64,000 nucleotides of DNA, taken from Aotearoamyces nothofagi (Eukaryota > Ascomycota > Leotiomycetes > Leotiales > Tympanidaceae). The position numbers and the translations under genes are program-made. Shown piece after piece: positions 1 to 11,186 of this stretch. Position 1 is the first letter of the stretch; every line of letters begins with the position of its first letter. The notes below the pieces were generated by a model, which saw nothing but the letters and a program-made list of their open reading frames with translations, was not told the DNA's origin and searched no databases. The stretch spans positions 248,001 through 312,000 of the forward strand of contig JADDTR010000014.1 in assembly GCA_015345905.1 (NCBI GenBank), read 5' to 3'.

Positions 1-3000
1 CATATTGTCCGTATCGGACCAAGATTGATTGGTCAACTATAGCGCAGACACACGTATCGCAACCCATCACCTACAGAGGTGACACGAGATATTTGGCACC
101 TTTAGACGAGAGCAAGGAGACAGGTGAAGAGCCTGTCGAAGCTCCAACTGAGGAAACCACAACTACTAACGACGGTAAGTGGCCCGCGGTCCTATCAAAT
201 AGCTCTACTAACCCTATCAGGTGACGCCGTCGTTGACACCACAAAGGAGGACAGCGCAAAGACTAGTGAAGGTGGTGTAGAAGATAAAGGTGCGGAGGGT
301 GACGCGCCAGCTGGACTAGAAGCTGAAGCTAGACCACCTGACGACGCTGCCCCTGAAGGGGACAGGCCAGGGGAGACACCAGAGGCTGAAGAAGCAGCCG
401 CCCATCCACCGTATTCCGCAGAAACAACTCAAGAAACCACCAATACTGGCGCTGCCGACAACCCCAAGGCAACAGGTGTTCCAGCGGCGACCGAAGAATC
501 ACCCCCCGCAGAAGGTCCACCAGTCAGTGACCCTAAGCCCGTCACTGTAGATGACACCTCAGCACCAACCAAAGAGGTCACATTCGCCGACCCAGAACCT
601 CCATTAGCATCAGCGAACTCCAAGTCATCAAATCATAGCAAGAAGAAGGGTGGCAAGGGTTCGAAGGGTAAGAAACACAGATTAAAAGACAAGCCGTCAA
701 AACAACGCAAGATCATGACGGCAACGGACGGAAAGATAAACCCCCCCGTTGAGCCCCAACCTGCCACTGTGGAAGACGCGCCCGAGGAGACATTCGCAGG
801 AGAGACATCTGCTGAGAAGGATCCCGCGGATGAAGCTGGTACTGAAACTGTACTAGAAGAAGATAAGGAAGAAACTGCCATTGAAAAATTTGAAGAGGAG
901 CCAGCTCAGGAAGAAACTCCTGTTGAGACCCACGCCGAGTCGGACGCTGCAACTCAAGAAGTAGCCCCAGAACCGACTACAGAGGACTTAAAGGAGGTTG
1001 AAGCTCCTGCTGACGAAAACCCTGCCGGCGGAGCTGCTCCAGAAGTAGTTGATGAGGAAACGAAAGAGGAAGCTGCACCAGAAACCAAAGAGGAAGTACC
1101 TAAAGAAGATACTCCAGCTGAGGAAGGGAGTGAAGAAGAAACAACAAAACCAAAGATAGCCGAGGAGACTAAGACCGAGGAGACACCGAATACAGAAGAG
1201 GAAGAAAAGAAGACCGAGGAGCCTACGGAAGCTGCTACTAATCCTCCTGCCGAAACTGCTACTGAGGAAACTTCTGCTGAACCTACTGCTGCTGAAGACA
1301 CAGCCTCTGAAGTACAAAATAAGGAAGAAACACTAGCCGAAAAGGAAAAGCTATTGGAAGAGGCTACCGTTGAGGAAAATAAGTCTGCCGAAGAAGCAAA
1401 ACCAGCCGAAGAAGCCCCAGCCGCTGAAGTGGAAAATCCAACTGTAGAAGCGCCTACTACAGAAGAGTCTACTACCGGGGAAGAGAAACCTCTTGAAGCA
1501 ACTCAAACTGCTGAAGACGCCACCCAAACTACTGAAGAAGCAAATCCTGCTGAAGAATCTACTACTGGAGCAGATAAACCTCCTGAAGAAGCGCCTGCTA
1601 CTGAAGACGCTTCAGCTGCCGAGGAAGTGAAACCAGCTGAAGAAACCCCAACAGCTGAAGAGAAAAAACTAGCTGAAGAAGAACTTGCTACTGAAGTAAC
1701 TCCGGCTACTGAAGAAGAGAAGCCACCGGAGGAAGTAAAGCCTGCTGAAGAAGTATCTACTAGTGAAGAGACTTCGACTACCGAAGGAACATCTGCTGCT
1801 GAAGAGGCTTCGACTATTGCCACTGAAGAAACCTCAACTGCCGAGGAAGAAAAGCCAGCAGAAGATACAATTGCTGCAGAGGAGGAAGAGCCAGCTGAAG
1901 TAAAGCTAGCTGAGGAAGAGAAGCCCACTGAAGAAGCACCTGCATCCGAGGAGACTCCGGCTGCTGAAGAAGAAAAGCCAGTTGAACAGGCTTCTATAGA
2001 AAAGGCACCAGCTCCTCCAGCAGAAGAAGCTGCAACTGCTAAAGAGTCTACTACAGAACCTACCGTTGAAGAGTCTATAGTTGAGGAACCGGCTGTGGGA
2101 GAATCTATTGCAGAAGCTACAGCACCAGCCGAAGAGACTACTACTGAAGAACCCGCAGCGGAGGCTACAGCATCAAGCGAAGAGCCAGCCAAAGAAGAGG
2201 CTACTGCAGAGGCATCAACACCAACCGAAGATCCTACTACCGAAGAGCATACTGTAGAGGCTGCAACACAAACCGAAGAGCCATCTGAAGACGAGCCACC
2301 CAAAGGAGAGCCTACTGCAGAGGAACCCGCCACCAAGGAGCCTACTTCTGAAGAGTCTGTCGCCGAAGAGCCTGCTATCGAAGCCGCAACACAAACCGAA
2401 GAGCCGTGTAAAGAACAGTCTATTGTTGAGGAACCTGCTGGAGGAGAACCTGCTGGAGGAGAACCTGCTGGAGGAGAACCTGCTGCAGAAGAATCAACAC
2501 CAGACGTAGGGGCTGCCACCGAAGAGGCTGCTGTTGACGCTGCAGTACCAGCCGAAGAAAAGCCTGAAGACGGTCCTACCGCCGAAGAACCTGCTACCGA
2601 AGAGCCTGCCGCCGAAGAGCCTGCCGCCGAAGAGCCTGCCGCCGAAGAGCCTGCTGCCGAAGAGCCTGCCGCCGAAGAGCCTGCTGCCGAAGAACCTGCC
2701 ATCGAGGAGTCTACTGCAGAGGTTACAGCATCAGCTGAAGAGACAACCAAAGAAGAGCCTGCTGTTGAAACTGCAGCACCAACTGAAGAGCCGCCGAAAG
2801 AAGAGGCTACCGCTAAAGAGCCTGTCGCTGAAGAGCCGGCTATAGAAGCTGCAACACAAACCGACGAGCCGTCTAAAGAAGAACCTGCTGCAGAGGCTTC
2901 AACACTAGCAGAAGATCCTGCCACCGAAGAGCATACTGCAGATGATACAGCACCAGCGGAAGAGACACATAAAGAAGATCCTGCTGTTGAAGCTGTAGTA

Positions 3001-4287
3001 CTAACTGAAGAGACACCTAAAGACGAGCCTGCCGCTGAAGAGTCCACAGTTGTAGAGCCTACCACCGAAGAACCCGCGACTGTAGAGCCCGCTGTTGAAG
3101 CTGTAGCACTAGCTGAAGAAGCTGTTGTTGAGGAAGCTGCTGTCGAAGAGGCTGTTGTTGAGGAGCTTACCGCCGAAGAACCCGCGGTAGAAGCTACAGC
3201 ACCGACTGAAGAGCCTCCTAAAGAAGAGCCTACTGCAGAAGAACCCGTTACCACAGAGCCTGCTTCTGAAAAGTCTGCCGCTGAAGAGCCTGCCGCTGAA
3301 ACTGCAGCACTAGCTGAAGAACCTGCCGCTGAAGAGCCTGCGGTTGAAGAACCTGCCGCTGAAGAGCCTGCCGTTGAAGAGCCTGCCGTTGAAGAGCCTG
3401 CCGTTGAAGAGCCTGCCGTTGAAGAGCCTACCACTGAAGAGCCTGTCACCGAAAGGCATACTGCAGAGGCTGCAGTGCAAACTGAAGAGCTGTCTGAAGA
3501 AGAAGCCCAAGCCATCAAAGCTGAAGTAGCAGCTCTTATTCGTAGGAGGACTGAAAGGCGTATTAATAAGAACCGCTCGTCAAAACACCCCTCGCGCACC
3601 TTGAAGTTCAGAGAAATGCCGTCCTCACCCACTACTCCTCATCGCAAACGTCGCGAAAGCGATTCTTCTCTCCGTGCTATCTTCCTCCCTAAATCACCCT
3701 CCTCTCCACCAAGACCAAAACGTGTTGATAGCGGGTTTAGCATTGGTAGCAGTCATAGTCACAAGAAACACCGTACGGCAGAAGAGAAAGCAGAGCATGA
3801 GAAGAAGAAAGAAGAACGGAAGAAGGCGAAGGAGCAGGCTGCCGAAGCGCCTGCTCCTGCAGCTACAGAAGCGCCAAACGGAGATGCGCCCAAGAGTCCG
3901 ACATCGCCGAAGAATCGATCGAGAAGACAGAGTTCTTCACATAACGGACATCCGAAACTGCTAGATCTGAAAGGAGAAAGCAGAGTTGGTACACGGGCGT
4001 CATCACGACGCAACAGCACGCATACACACCCTCATCGCAACCCGGAGGATAAGATTGCGCATGAGAAGCGGAAAGCGGAACGGAAAGCAAAGGAAGCAGC
4101 TGAGAAGGAGGAAGCGCAACGTAAGGAGGTTTTAGTTGGACAAGAAGAAAGAAAAAAGAGGCATGAAGAGCGGGAGGAGCGGAGAAAGAAGAGGGTGGCT
4201 GCAGAAGAATCGGGCGCAAGAAGTGGTAGTAGTAGCGGTGGTGGAGTGAAGGGGTTTTTGAGGAAGTTTGTGAATGCAAAGGCTTGA
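1..4287 (+). CDS. Acidic Glu/Ala/Pro repeat protein, 5' end outside window
   Basis: Product unknown. The frame is already open at base 3 (reading YCPYRTKIDWSTIAQ), so the start lies to the left. A 46-nt intron at 175-220 (GTAAGT...CTAAC...CAG) joins two exons of the same unusual composition; the join gives a GGT codon. About 1,150 residues are low complexity, dominated by E, A, P and T, with tandem AAEEP and AVEEP units. The last 250 residues change to basic Ser/Arg-rich sequence with two charged helices, near HRTAEEKAEHEKKKEERKK and HRNPEDKIAHEKRKAERKA, and end in a glycine/serine stretch and GVKGFLRKFVNAKA. I see no signal peptide or membrane segment, but the N-terminus is missing. The composition suggests a disordered scaffold or cytoskeleton-like protein; that is inference only. 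A GTG at 124 is inside the upstream coding exon and is not a start. Confidence 0.8.
175..220 (+). other. Intron in the acidic repeat protein gene
   Basis: GTAAGT donor, TACTAAC branch-like motif about 12 nt before the CAG acceptor. Without splicing the upstream E/P/T-rich frame would be lost; with it, GAC-G joins GT-GAC and the acidic composition continues. Confidence 0.85.
2431..2484 (+). repeat. 15-nt in-frame minisatellite, about 3.6 units
   Basis: Three near-identical copies of GAACCTGCTGGAGGA plus a partial fourth, coding for repeats of EPAGG inside the acidic protein. Confidence 0.9.
2581..2700 (+). repeat. 15-nt in-frame minisatellite, 8 units
   Basis: Eight consecutive 15-nt units of the form GCCGAAGAGCCTGCC with few third-position changes, coding for AEEPA repeats. 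Low divergence between units suggests recent slippage or unequal exchange. Confidence 0.93.
3313..3447 (+). repeat. 15-nt in-frame minisatellite, 9 units
   Basis: Nine consecutive 15-nt units of the form GTTGAAGAGCCTGCC or GCTGAAGAGCCTGCC, coding for VEEPA/AEEPA repeats. A separate expansion from the block about 600 bp upstream, with GTT rather than GCC as the usual first codon. Confidence 0.92.
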
Positions 4288-5105
4288 TATGGTGAGCCTG
4301 GTGAGTAGTGGTGGGCGACTTAATGAATAAGTCTGGTTCTTCTGTAGAATCCCTTTTGGATGGCTTATTTTTTATGTCTTGTCGCTTCAGCTTGGAGTTT
4401 TCTTATGCCTTGGAACGACCACGGTTGTGGATGGTTGCGGAGTTTGTTTTATTTTTGACGACATTTGCTGATTTATTTGAAGCGTTTTATGTTTGGTTTT
4501 GACATTTTGTTTTGGATGCGCTACAGGATATATCGACGCGCGTAGTCTTACGATGATAGGATGACAGTATTTTTTTGGCATTTTGTTCATATTGATTACG
4601 ATTCTTCTAGACAGATAGTTCGTTCTAAGGTATTTAAGAGTGTGTTGTCTTTGATGATCATGTATGTATCTCTTTGTAGGATAATTATGGTACTATATCG
4701 AGATTAAGATGCGTTATATTAGGACTGGAGTGAGTGTTGTCAACTTGATTTAGAATCAGGCATTTTTTATACATGGATGATGCTTGTAGGTTTCTAGATC
4801 CTTTTGAAGAAGAACGGAGGATAAGTGGTAAGTTGCCTGTTTAGGAGTTGGCATTTCTTGCCCTAACTATGATACAAGGTATATTCTCAAATGGCTATTA
4901 ACCCTGCAGCTGATACATGACATCAGTACCCCGCACCCGCTTACCCCGCGTTATCAAAATCATGGATTGAACGCGCCCACTTCCCATTTCTCATCCCAAT
5001 ATCTTATTTTCGCAGCTGCCTGCTCTTCCCGGACTTTTTCCATCCTGTGGGATAACATAGCTGGGTTTGGAATCTTGAAAAGGTAACTACCTCTGTCTCG
5101 TCAAG
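4288..5105. other. Intergenic region
   Basis: About 820 bp holding the 3' UTR of the acidic protein gene and the promoter of the dehydrogenase gene. The 4300-4800 part is rich in T and G on the + strand. Short open frames here have no coding character. Confidence 0.6.
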
Positions 5106-6418
5106 ATGGGCTCACAATCAACTATGAAAGCGCTTCGCTTTCATGGACAGCAGGATGTAAGACTCGACCACGTCCCTGTTCCGCTATGTGGGAATGGCCA
5201 GGTAAAGGTAATAAGTCTGGAAAAACGGTCCCTTGATATACCAGAGCTGATTAAGTTAGCTTAAACCAGCTTTCGTCGGGATATGCGGGACTGGTATGTT
5301 CCCATAGATTTAAATATCTGATGTTTAAAGCGTTACTGACGCCGTTGAAGACCTCCATGAATATCTCGGTGGCGCAAGCATTTGTCCGACAACACCGCAT
5401 CCGCTCACCGGTGAGACGGTTCCGATCACCTTTGGCCATGAGCTTAGTGGCATGGTAGAGGAGGTTGGGGTTGATGTTACTGATCTCCAAGTCGGCGATC
5501 GAGTTGCGGTATTCCCGATCATCTATGACGAGACCTGTGATGCCTGTGCTGAAGGCCATATTAATTGCTGCTGGAAATATGGGTTTATTGGTCTAAGTGG
5601 TATGGTTGCATTGCATAGTTGATGTCAGATTTCAAGATGGAGGAGACTAATCAAATGATAGGATGGGGTGGTGGACTTTCGGAGCATCTCGTAATACCCC
5701 GGAAACAGGTATTCAAGCTTCCACCATCGATCCCTCTGGATATTGGAGGTTTGTATTTATATACATACATAAGCACTGTTCTTCTAGCTAACTTTGTCAA
5801 TGAGCCCTTGTCGAGCCTCTCTCTGTAGGGTGGCACGCTGTCAACCTCTCAGGCCTGAAACCTGGAGAAACTGCTCTCATCCTTGGCGGCGGTCCCATTG
5901 GACTCTGCGTAATACAAGCACTAAAAGCCCGATTATGCTCCAAAATTATTGTCTCGGAAGTTGCATCTAAGCGCAAAGACTTTTCTCTGGACTTCGGTGC
6001 CCACCACGTTCTTGATCCCACACAAATCGATCTCGTGAAAGCCTGCAAAGACTTGACCAACGGCCAAGGTGTGCATTACATCTTCGATGCAGCCGGCGTC
6101 GAGAGCGCCGTCAACACAAGCGTGAATGCGCTCAGAGCAAGGGGCACGATGGTAAATATCGCGATCTGGGAAAAGACACTGAGTGTCGTGCCGAACGATT
6201 GGATTTTCAAGGAGCGGAGATGGGTCACGAGCGCTACGTATCTCAGAGAGGATTATGAAGAGGTGATCCAGGCTCTGGATAGTGGGAAGCTGAGGCCCGA
6301 GAAGATGATTACGTTGAAGATTGCGCTGGATGAGGTGGAGGAGAAGGGGTTTAAAGGGTTGATTGAACATAAGAATGACCATGTTAAGATTCTGGTTGAT
6401 GTTGCAGGCTCAATTTAG
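5106..6418 (+). CDS. Zinc-dependent alcohol dehydrogenase, butanediol/sorbitol dehydrogenase type
   Basis: Medium-chain NAD(P)-dependent dehydrogenase of the (R,R)-butanediol/sorbitol dehydrogenase group, oxidising a secondary alcohol or polyol in the cytosol; the exact substrate cannot be read. Exons 5106-5207, 5260-5293, 5351-5599, 5662-5748 and 5805-6418 total 1,086 nt, giving 361 residues, a normal length. Visible motifs: GICGTDLHEY and FGHELSG (catalytic zinc ligands), DETCDACAEGHINCC (structural zinc loop; the first of the usual four cysteines appears replaced, as I recall for fungal members), ALVEPLSVGWHAV and the Rossmann turn LGGGPIGL. The fourth intron (5749-5804, donor GTTTGT) is needed to restore ALVEPLSVGW. 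It is followed 0.9 kb downstream by a HET-domain gene on the same strand; no functional link is evident. Confidence 0.92.
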
Positions 6419-7326
6419 ATATCGAGGTTATTATTCCAGACTAACGGATGTCGAGATTGGGAGATGAGAAACAAGATAGCTCTGTAGATGCTAATAGCGA
6501 ACATACTTTTGTAAAGAGCTCTATGATTCTAGTTAGAAGTGTGCTAGCCATGTAAATCTAAATCCTTTGATCAACTGCGTATGATTTGAGTTTTATTCTA
6601 GGAGACAATTACTGGTAATTATCAACGCCTATAGGGTACCAGCACGTGATATTTACTAGGGAGCCAAAATTGCTAACTTAGTTTAGCCTAGAATTACTAG
6701 TATAAGACGTCGGAATTACCTATCTAAGAGAGTAATAGGATGAAATATTCTTCTGAAAACCAAATATAAAGAGCTACCTATCACTAAGCACCTACTTACA
6801 GACGTCTTTAGGGTTGCCGCTCTTGAACTTCCTTCGGCTTCTTATCTATCGTCCAATGGCTTCCCTGCAGTTTATCCCCACAACTACGCTCCAGCGGGTA
6901 CCCCATCAATCCCATCAATCCCATCAATCTTCTACGCGCCCGCGCCAGCGTCAAGAAGAAACCCTGTTCACAGCACGATGATGAGACCAAGAAGTGCAGC
7001 GAAGGGAGCGTTAGCAAGAGAGAATAGCAGGGTTGACGAGGTTGGCAGTCGAGCACTGGGCAGGTGCTAGGGTAGATGCAATACAATGTCCGATAGAACT
7101 CCCAACAAGCGGCTATCGGTATAAGTATATACAGTACTTACCAGGTACTGTAGGTCCACGTGTACACGCTCGCTTCTCGAATGTATATAATTAGTGATGG
7201 GGAACTGAAGCGCTTATCTACTACCTTGGTAATGTAGTAAGAGATTGAGATAAAGCTTCACTTATCCCGTAGCTAACGGGAATAACTACGCAAACTAACT
7301 CCTCTGCGACGTCGCGTCCCGCCATT
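6419..7326. other. Intergenic region upstream of the HET gene
   Basis: About 900 bp with an AT-rich half (6450-6790) and a GC-richer half. It contains a threefold 9-nt tandem repeat at 6902-6928. The minus-strand open frame 6808-7086 has no recognisable features. Confidence 0.55.
6902..6928 (+). repeat. CCCATCAAT tandem repeat, 3 units
   Basis: Three perfect copies of the 9-mer CCCATCAAT about 400 bp upstream of the HET gene start. Confidence 0.85.
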
Positions 7327-9243
7327 ATGTCGTACTTTGTATATCGCTCGCTTACTCCGTTCCAAAAGAGAATCCGCCTTGTCGAAGTTCTACCAGAGGA
7401 GTATAATTTGTCAAACCAGAATGCTCTCGAGAATCAGCATGGCAATCCGGAGCCCTTCTACTCAGATAGCGCAAGCAACATGATATGCTGTAATATCTCG
7501 CATGTCTCTCTTGACAATGCTCCTCCCTACTCTGCACTCTCGTATAACTGGGGCCACCCAGCTCGAACGCGTATAATCTCCGCTAACGGCGCTTTACTTT
7601 CTATTACTGAGAACCTCGAAGCTGCTCTTCGTCATTTGAGGCTTTCGGATAAGCCTCTTACTTTATGGATCGATGCTTTGTGTATCGATCAGGACGACGA
7701 TGTTGAGAAGAGCGAGCAACTTGAGCAAATGCGGCAGATATATAGCCAAGCCTCCTCAGTCATCGCTTGGTTGGGTGCAGCCGCAGACGACAGCGACATT
7801 GCAATGCAGTGGATTCAGCAATATGGTCAACGGTCGACTGAATTGGGTATTGGGACGATGCCCAAATTGCAGCTCCGCTACCTCCTGGATAAACTATGTT
7901 CTGGCGAGAAAGGAGCTGTCGATGGAAAAGTTGAAGAATTTATTGAAGACCTCAAAGCGCAGTTGTCACCAGGAAACGTCGAGCGAGCACATTGTATAAT
8001 CGCTCTAACTCGATTATTGAAACGGCCATACTGGAGTCGCATCTGGGTAGTACAAGAGCTGGTCAGCGCTTCAAGAACCCTCTTCGTCTGTGGCAAGGAA
8101 CAGACTACAGAGGATCCATTACATCACGCTGTAAGGCTGTTGAGAAACTTCAGACAGTATCAGATCTTAAAGATGGGCCAAGATCTAGCTGGAGCATCCT
8201 TACAAGAGCCTTCCATTATTAACATTCAAACTCAAGACACGGTTATTCTTCTCAAATTTCGGAGAGCAAAAGGGCCATTTCCGCTAGTTTATCTGCTGCG
8301 CAGCCTCCGCAAATTCAAGGCCACTGACCCCAGAGACAAGGTATTCGCGTTGCTTGGGATCTCCCTAGATGCAGAAGCTCTCGGTATACGGCCCGATTAC
8401 CGCAAGTCGTGTGCTGAAGTATACACAAATCTCGCTCAAGCGCTTCTTCGAAGCAGATATCATGATCTTCTCTCTTTTGGCGGGTCGCCAAAGCAAATCT
8501 CTGGCCTTCCGTCCTGGGCCCCAGATTGGACAACCCCTAGTTTTCGTCAGCCTCTCCAACAGCGTTCGCTTCTCAGGCATGCCCATCCAAAAGCAGCAAT
8601 CTTGCAGCCTGTCTTTTCGGCTTCTGGTGTCAGAGAAATAACGCAGCAACCAGATGTCATTGATTATAGCAAGCGGCTCTCAATCCAGGGTGTGATTTTG
8701 GGCACCGTAGGGCAGCTCGGTATGATTTGGGAAAATGGAGACGTCGGCATATGGTTGCAAGATCTGTATAACTTCTGCCACTCAACTACCGGCGTCTCTG
8801 AAGCCTCTGATAAGAATGAACAGGCCGTATGGCGTACAGCAGTAGCCGACCAAGAGATTCGACGCGGCAACAGTAAACCAAGGCTCTCGGAGGCAACAAT
8901 TAGCGTTGTTCACGAGACACTAAACGACAAGAACCTTAGGTCTATCCAGCCGCAGGTATTGATCGATGCGGGTCTAGGAGATTACCTCGAGCAGCTACGC
9001 TTGGTTGCCCAAGGCCGCCGGCCCTTACTGGTATCTGACGGCCACGTCGGCATTGGGCCTCAGGAAACAGAGGAGGGCGATATACTTGTCGTTCTTCTGG
9101 GAGCCCAAACCCCGCATATATTGCGTCGGCGGGGCGATGATGATAATGATTTACAGCTCGTCGGTGAGGTATACGTGCATGGAATCATGGATGGCGAAAG
9201 AATAGATCCGTCTACAGTTTTCAAGACCTTGACCCTTTGCTGA
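7327..9243 (+). CDS. HET-domain (heterokaryon incompatibility) protein
   Basis: Intronless frame of 638 residues beginning at ATG 7327 and ending in TGA. The N-terminal 300 residues carry the HET (PF06985) signatures in order: YSALSYNWG (about residue 62), LTLWIDALCIDQ (about 113), IYSQASSVIAWLG (about 138) and RIWVVQELVSA (about 237). The centre has KATDPRDKVFALLGIS, and the C-terminus shows the usual GDILVVLLGAQTPHILRR element. HET domains are fungal TIR-related death-effector modules that act in self/non-self recognition; whether this protein is a recognition partner, a paralog without that role or an executor cannot be told from sequence. It has no C-terminal WD, ankyrin or NACHT repeats, so it is the common stand-alone form. 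Confidence 0.93.
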   Translation: MSYFVYRSLTPFQKRIRLVEVLPEEYNLSNQNALENQHGNPEPFYSDSASNMICCNISHVSLDNAPPYSALSYNWGHPARTRIISANGALLSITENLEAALRHLRLSDKPLTLWIDALCIDQDDDVEKSEQLEQMRQIYSQASSVIAWLGAAADDSDIAMQWIQQYGQRSTELGIGTMPKLQLRYLLDKLCSGEKGAVDGKVEEFIEDLKAQLSPGNVERAHCIIALTRLLKRPYWSRIWVVQELVSASRTLFVCGKEQTTEDPLHHAVRLLRNFRQYQILKMGQDLAGASLQEPSIINIQTQDTVILLKFRRAKGPFPLVYLLRSLRKFKATDPRDKVFALLGISLDAEALGIRPDYRKSCAEVYTNLAQALLRSRYHDLLSFGGSPKQISGLPSWAPDWTTPSFRQPLQQRSLLRHAHPKAAILQPVFSASGVREITQQPDVIDYSKRLSIQGVILGTVGQLGMIWENGDVGIWLQDLYNFCHSTTGVSEASDKNEQAVWRTAVADQEIRRGNSKPRLSEATISVVHETLNDKNLRSIQPQVLIDAGLGDYLEQLRLVAQGRRPLLVSDGHVGIGPQETEEGDILVVLLGAQTPHILRRRGDDDNDLQLVGEVYVHGIMDGERIDPSTVFKTLTLC

Positions 9244-9485
9244 GTGCCTGTTGTGTTAGACCTTTATTATATACGACCTTTCTTTAATCGGTGTCATATT
9301 TGAACTTGAGATATTGTCCAAATCATATATCAAAAATACTTAAAGTCTCTGTATAAGTCCCTCTAAGAGTTGCTATTGATAATGTAACCAGTGTCGAGAC
9401 TGCAGATGCAAAGAGATTCCTAGCTCGTTTATGCAGTCTCTCCCTCCTGAAAACCTTATCCCAAGCCTTACACTGGGCCAGACGT

Positions 9486-11186
9486 TTACTGTACCACTTT
9501 TAAGATAGAAAGCGCCGGGCCAATCAATCGGTCGTGGCCAGTCACAAAAGTTTGAAGTCCATGATCTAGGTCAGAAAGTTCTTTGGCCCGCTCGAGCGCG
9601 TCCTCAATGGTTGGCTCTAGGAAAATCTGAGCGGATGTATCGAGGCTTTTCCAGATGCTAGCCCATTCCTTCAGATCATCCGCAGATATCTTTTTCTGGC
9701 TCTTGTCGTAAAAATCTAATGGGGTCGGCCATGTTAGCATACTTAGCAAAAGTCCAGGCAGGTCTTACCGAGGCTAGTTGATCCATCTCGTCTTTCTTCA
9801 AATGTGGTAAAGATCACATATGGTACTTGGAATCCGTCCCTATTAAAGGTCTCTATTATGCTCTGTAGAAGGGCAGTTCTATCGCGGGCTGAATTATGAG
9901 CAAAGATCAGCACCCGTGTAGGTGATTTGGAGCTATCAATGTCAACTTATTCTCACACTCAGTTTGCGGCCAAACTTACCCCTGCTGAAGAGCTACAGCA
10001 GACCGCAGAAACCATTGCGCTGCTACTCCTAGGCTTAATTCGTTGTGAGCTGTATCTAGAAACCACTGGTACTGTCCATCGACAACGTGTTGAAATCGTC
10101 CCGGCCACGAAAACTGATCCCATCCTTGGCTGATATCTGCTTCACTCAGCTCGCTATCTGGTCCGGGATATGCCTTCTGCAGCGACGCATTTGCAAGGGC
10201 AATTGCGAGAGATGCATTCACCTTGAGAACATCAGGCTTCAAGGCGGATGCTTCCGATGGCAACAGAGGGTTAATGCCAACAAACTGAAGACTAACTCCT
10301 TTCTCAGCCGCACGACTCCTCAGCACTTCGGACACCTTCGGGTCTTGCATGGTAGAAAATGCAAGGGCGCCAGGCTTGAATATTCCAGCTTTATGCCAAG
10401 CAATATTCTCGAGCGACGGACCCAGTGCTCTAACATGATCCATACCGATTGTTGTAATGCCGGTAGCGGCAGGTTTGATGACATTGGTGCAATCGTATTC
10501 GCCGCCACTGTGTGTTTCATATACAGCTATATCGACTTTCTCCCTTATAAACACGTGGAGCGAGAGCAACATGATAAACTGGCGATATCGAGGCATTCCC
10601 TCAAGTCCGTCCTCGGTTTTTGAAGCGTACTTCCATAGTCGGTCCCAGACCTCAAAAGTACATGTGGCGAAAAGTTGTTCGGAGATTGGCTCAGCGTTGA
10701 TCTGAATCCTCTCTCGCACACTGATCAAGGGTGGTGAGGTATAGAGACCTATGCTTCTTGGAGCTCCGACTCTGGCACCATGGTTTTGAAGAAAGAGACT
10801 CACAAAAGCGCAGGTACTGCCTTTACCTTTAGTCCCGGCCACGTGTACCATATGCAAGTCAATATCCTGTATTCATGGTCAGTGCCTACGAGCTATCATT
10901 GATAGTAGGTTTCTAGTACCGAATAACCAAGTCGCTTTACCCATTCTCTCATCCCATCTATAGCTGGCCTACCTATTACAGTAGGCGCACTGGCCGAACG
11001 GTCCTCCACTTCATTGTTTTCACGATGTTCGTCATTCCACCGCTTGCTATGCGCCCGACGTCTTGTATCCAGAAGAGCAATAGCGTCCTGTTTGGGATTA
11101 GCTAGCAAAAGCAAGCGCTTCTTTCTACTTACCTGATATGTTCTTTCTATCTTATTCACTCCTGGGAAATGCAAGGTCTTGTTCAT
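9486..11186 (-). CDS. Folylpolyglutamate synthase-like protein (divergent fungal type)
   Basis: ATP-dependent ligase family (FolC/Met7) that adds glutamates to tetrahydrofolate. Five exons on the minus strand: 11186-11133, 11087-10920, 10866-9980, 9932-9769 and 9715-9486, 1,503 nt in all, 500 residues, the usual length. Visible: RTYQDAIALLDTRRRAHSK, the P-loop HVAGTKGKGSTCAFVS, GLYTSPPLISVRERIQIN, GGEYDCTNVIKPAATGITT, ENIAWHKAGIFKPG (with the lysine expected to be carbamylated), FSWPGRFQ and FLDTAHNE. Two differences from canonical FPGS stand out: TSPP for TSPH and ETHSGG for the usual EVGxGG. I recall ETHHGG-like forms in other fungal paralogs, so this may be a second, paralogous FPGS. No mitochondrial presequence is visible in the short first exon, although upstream sequence stays open in frame. 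Confidence 0.88.

Noticed and set aside
1503-3632. 709-codon open frame antisense to the acidic repeat protein
   Set aside because: The sense strand is built from GAA, GAG, GCT, GCC and CCT codons, whose reverse complements contain no stops in this frame. The translation is a mirror low-complexity Ser/Gly/Ala string without independent features.
10087-10623. 178-codon + strand frame over the FPGS-like gene
   Set aside because: Antisense shadow of the exon that carries the P-loop and active-site motifs.
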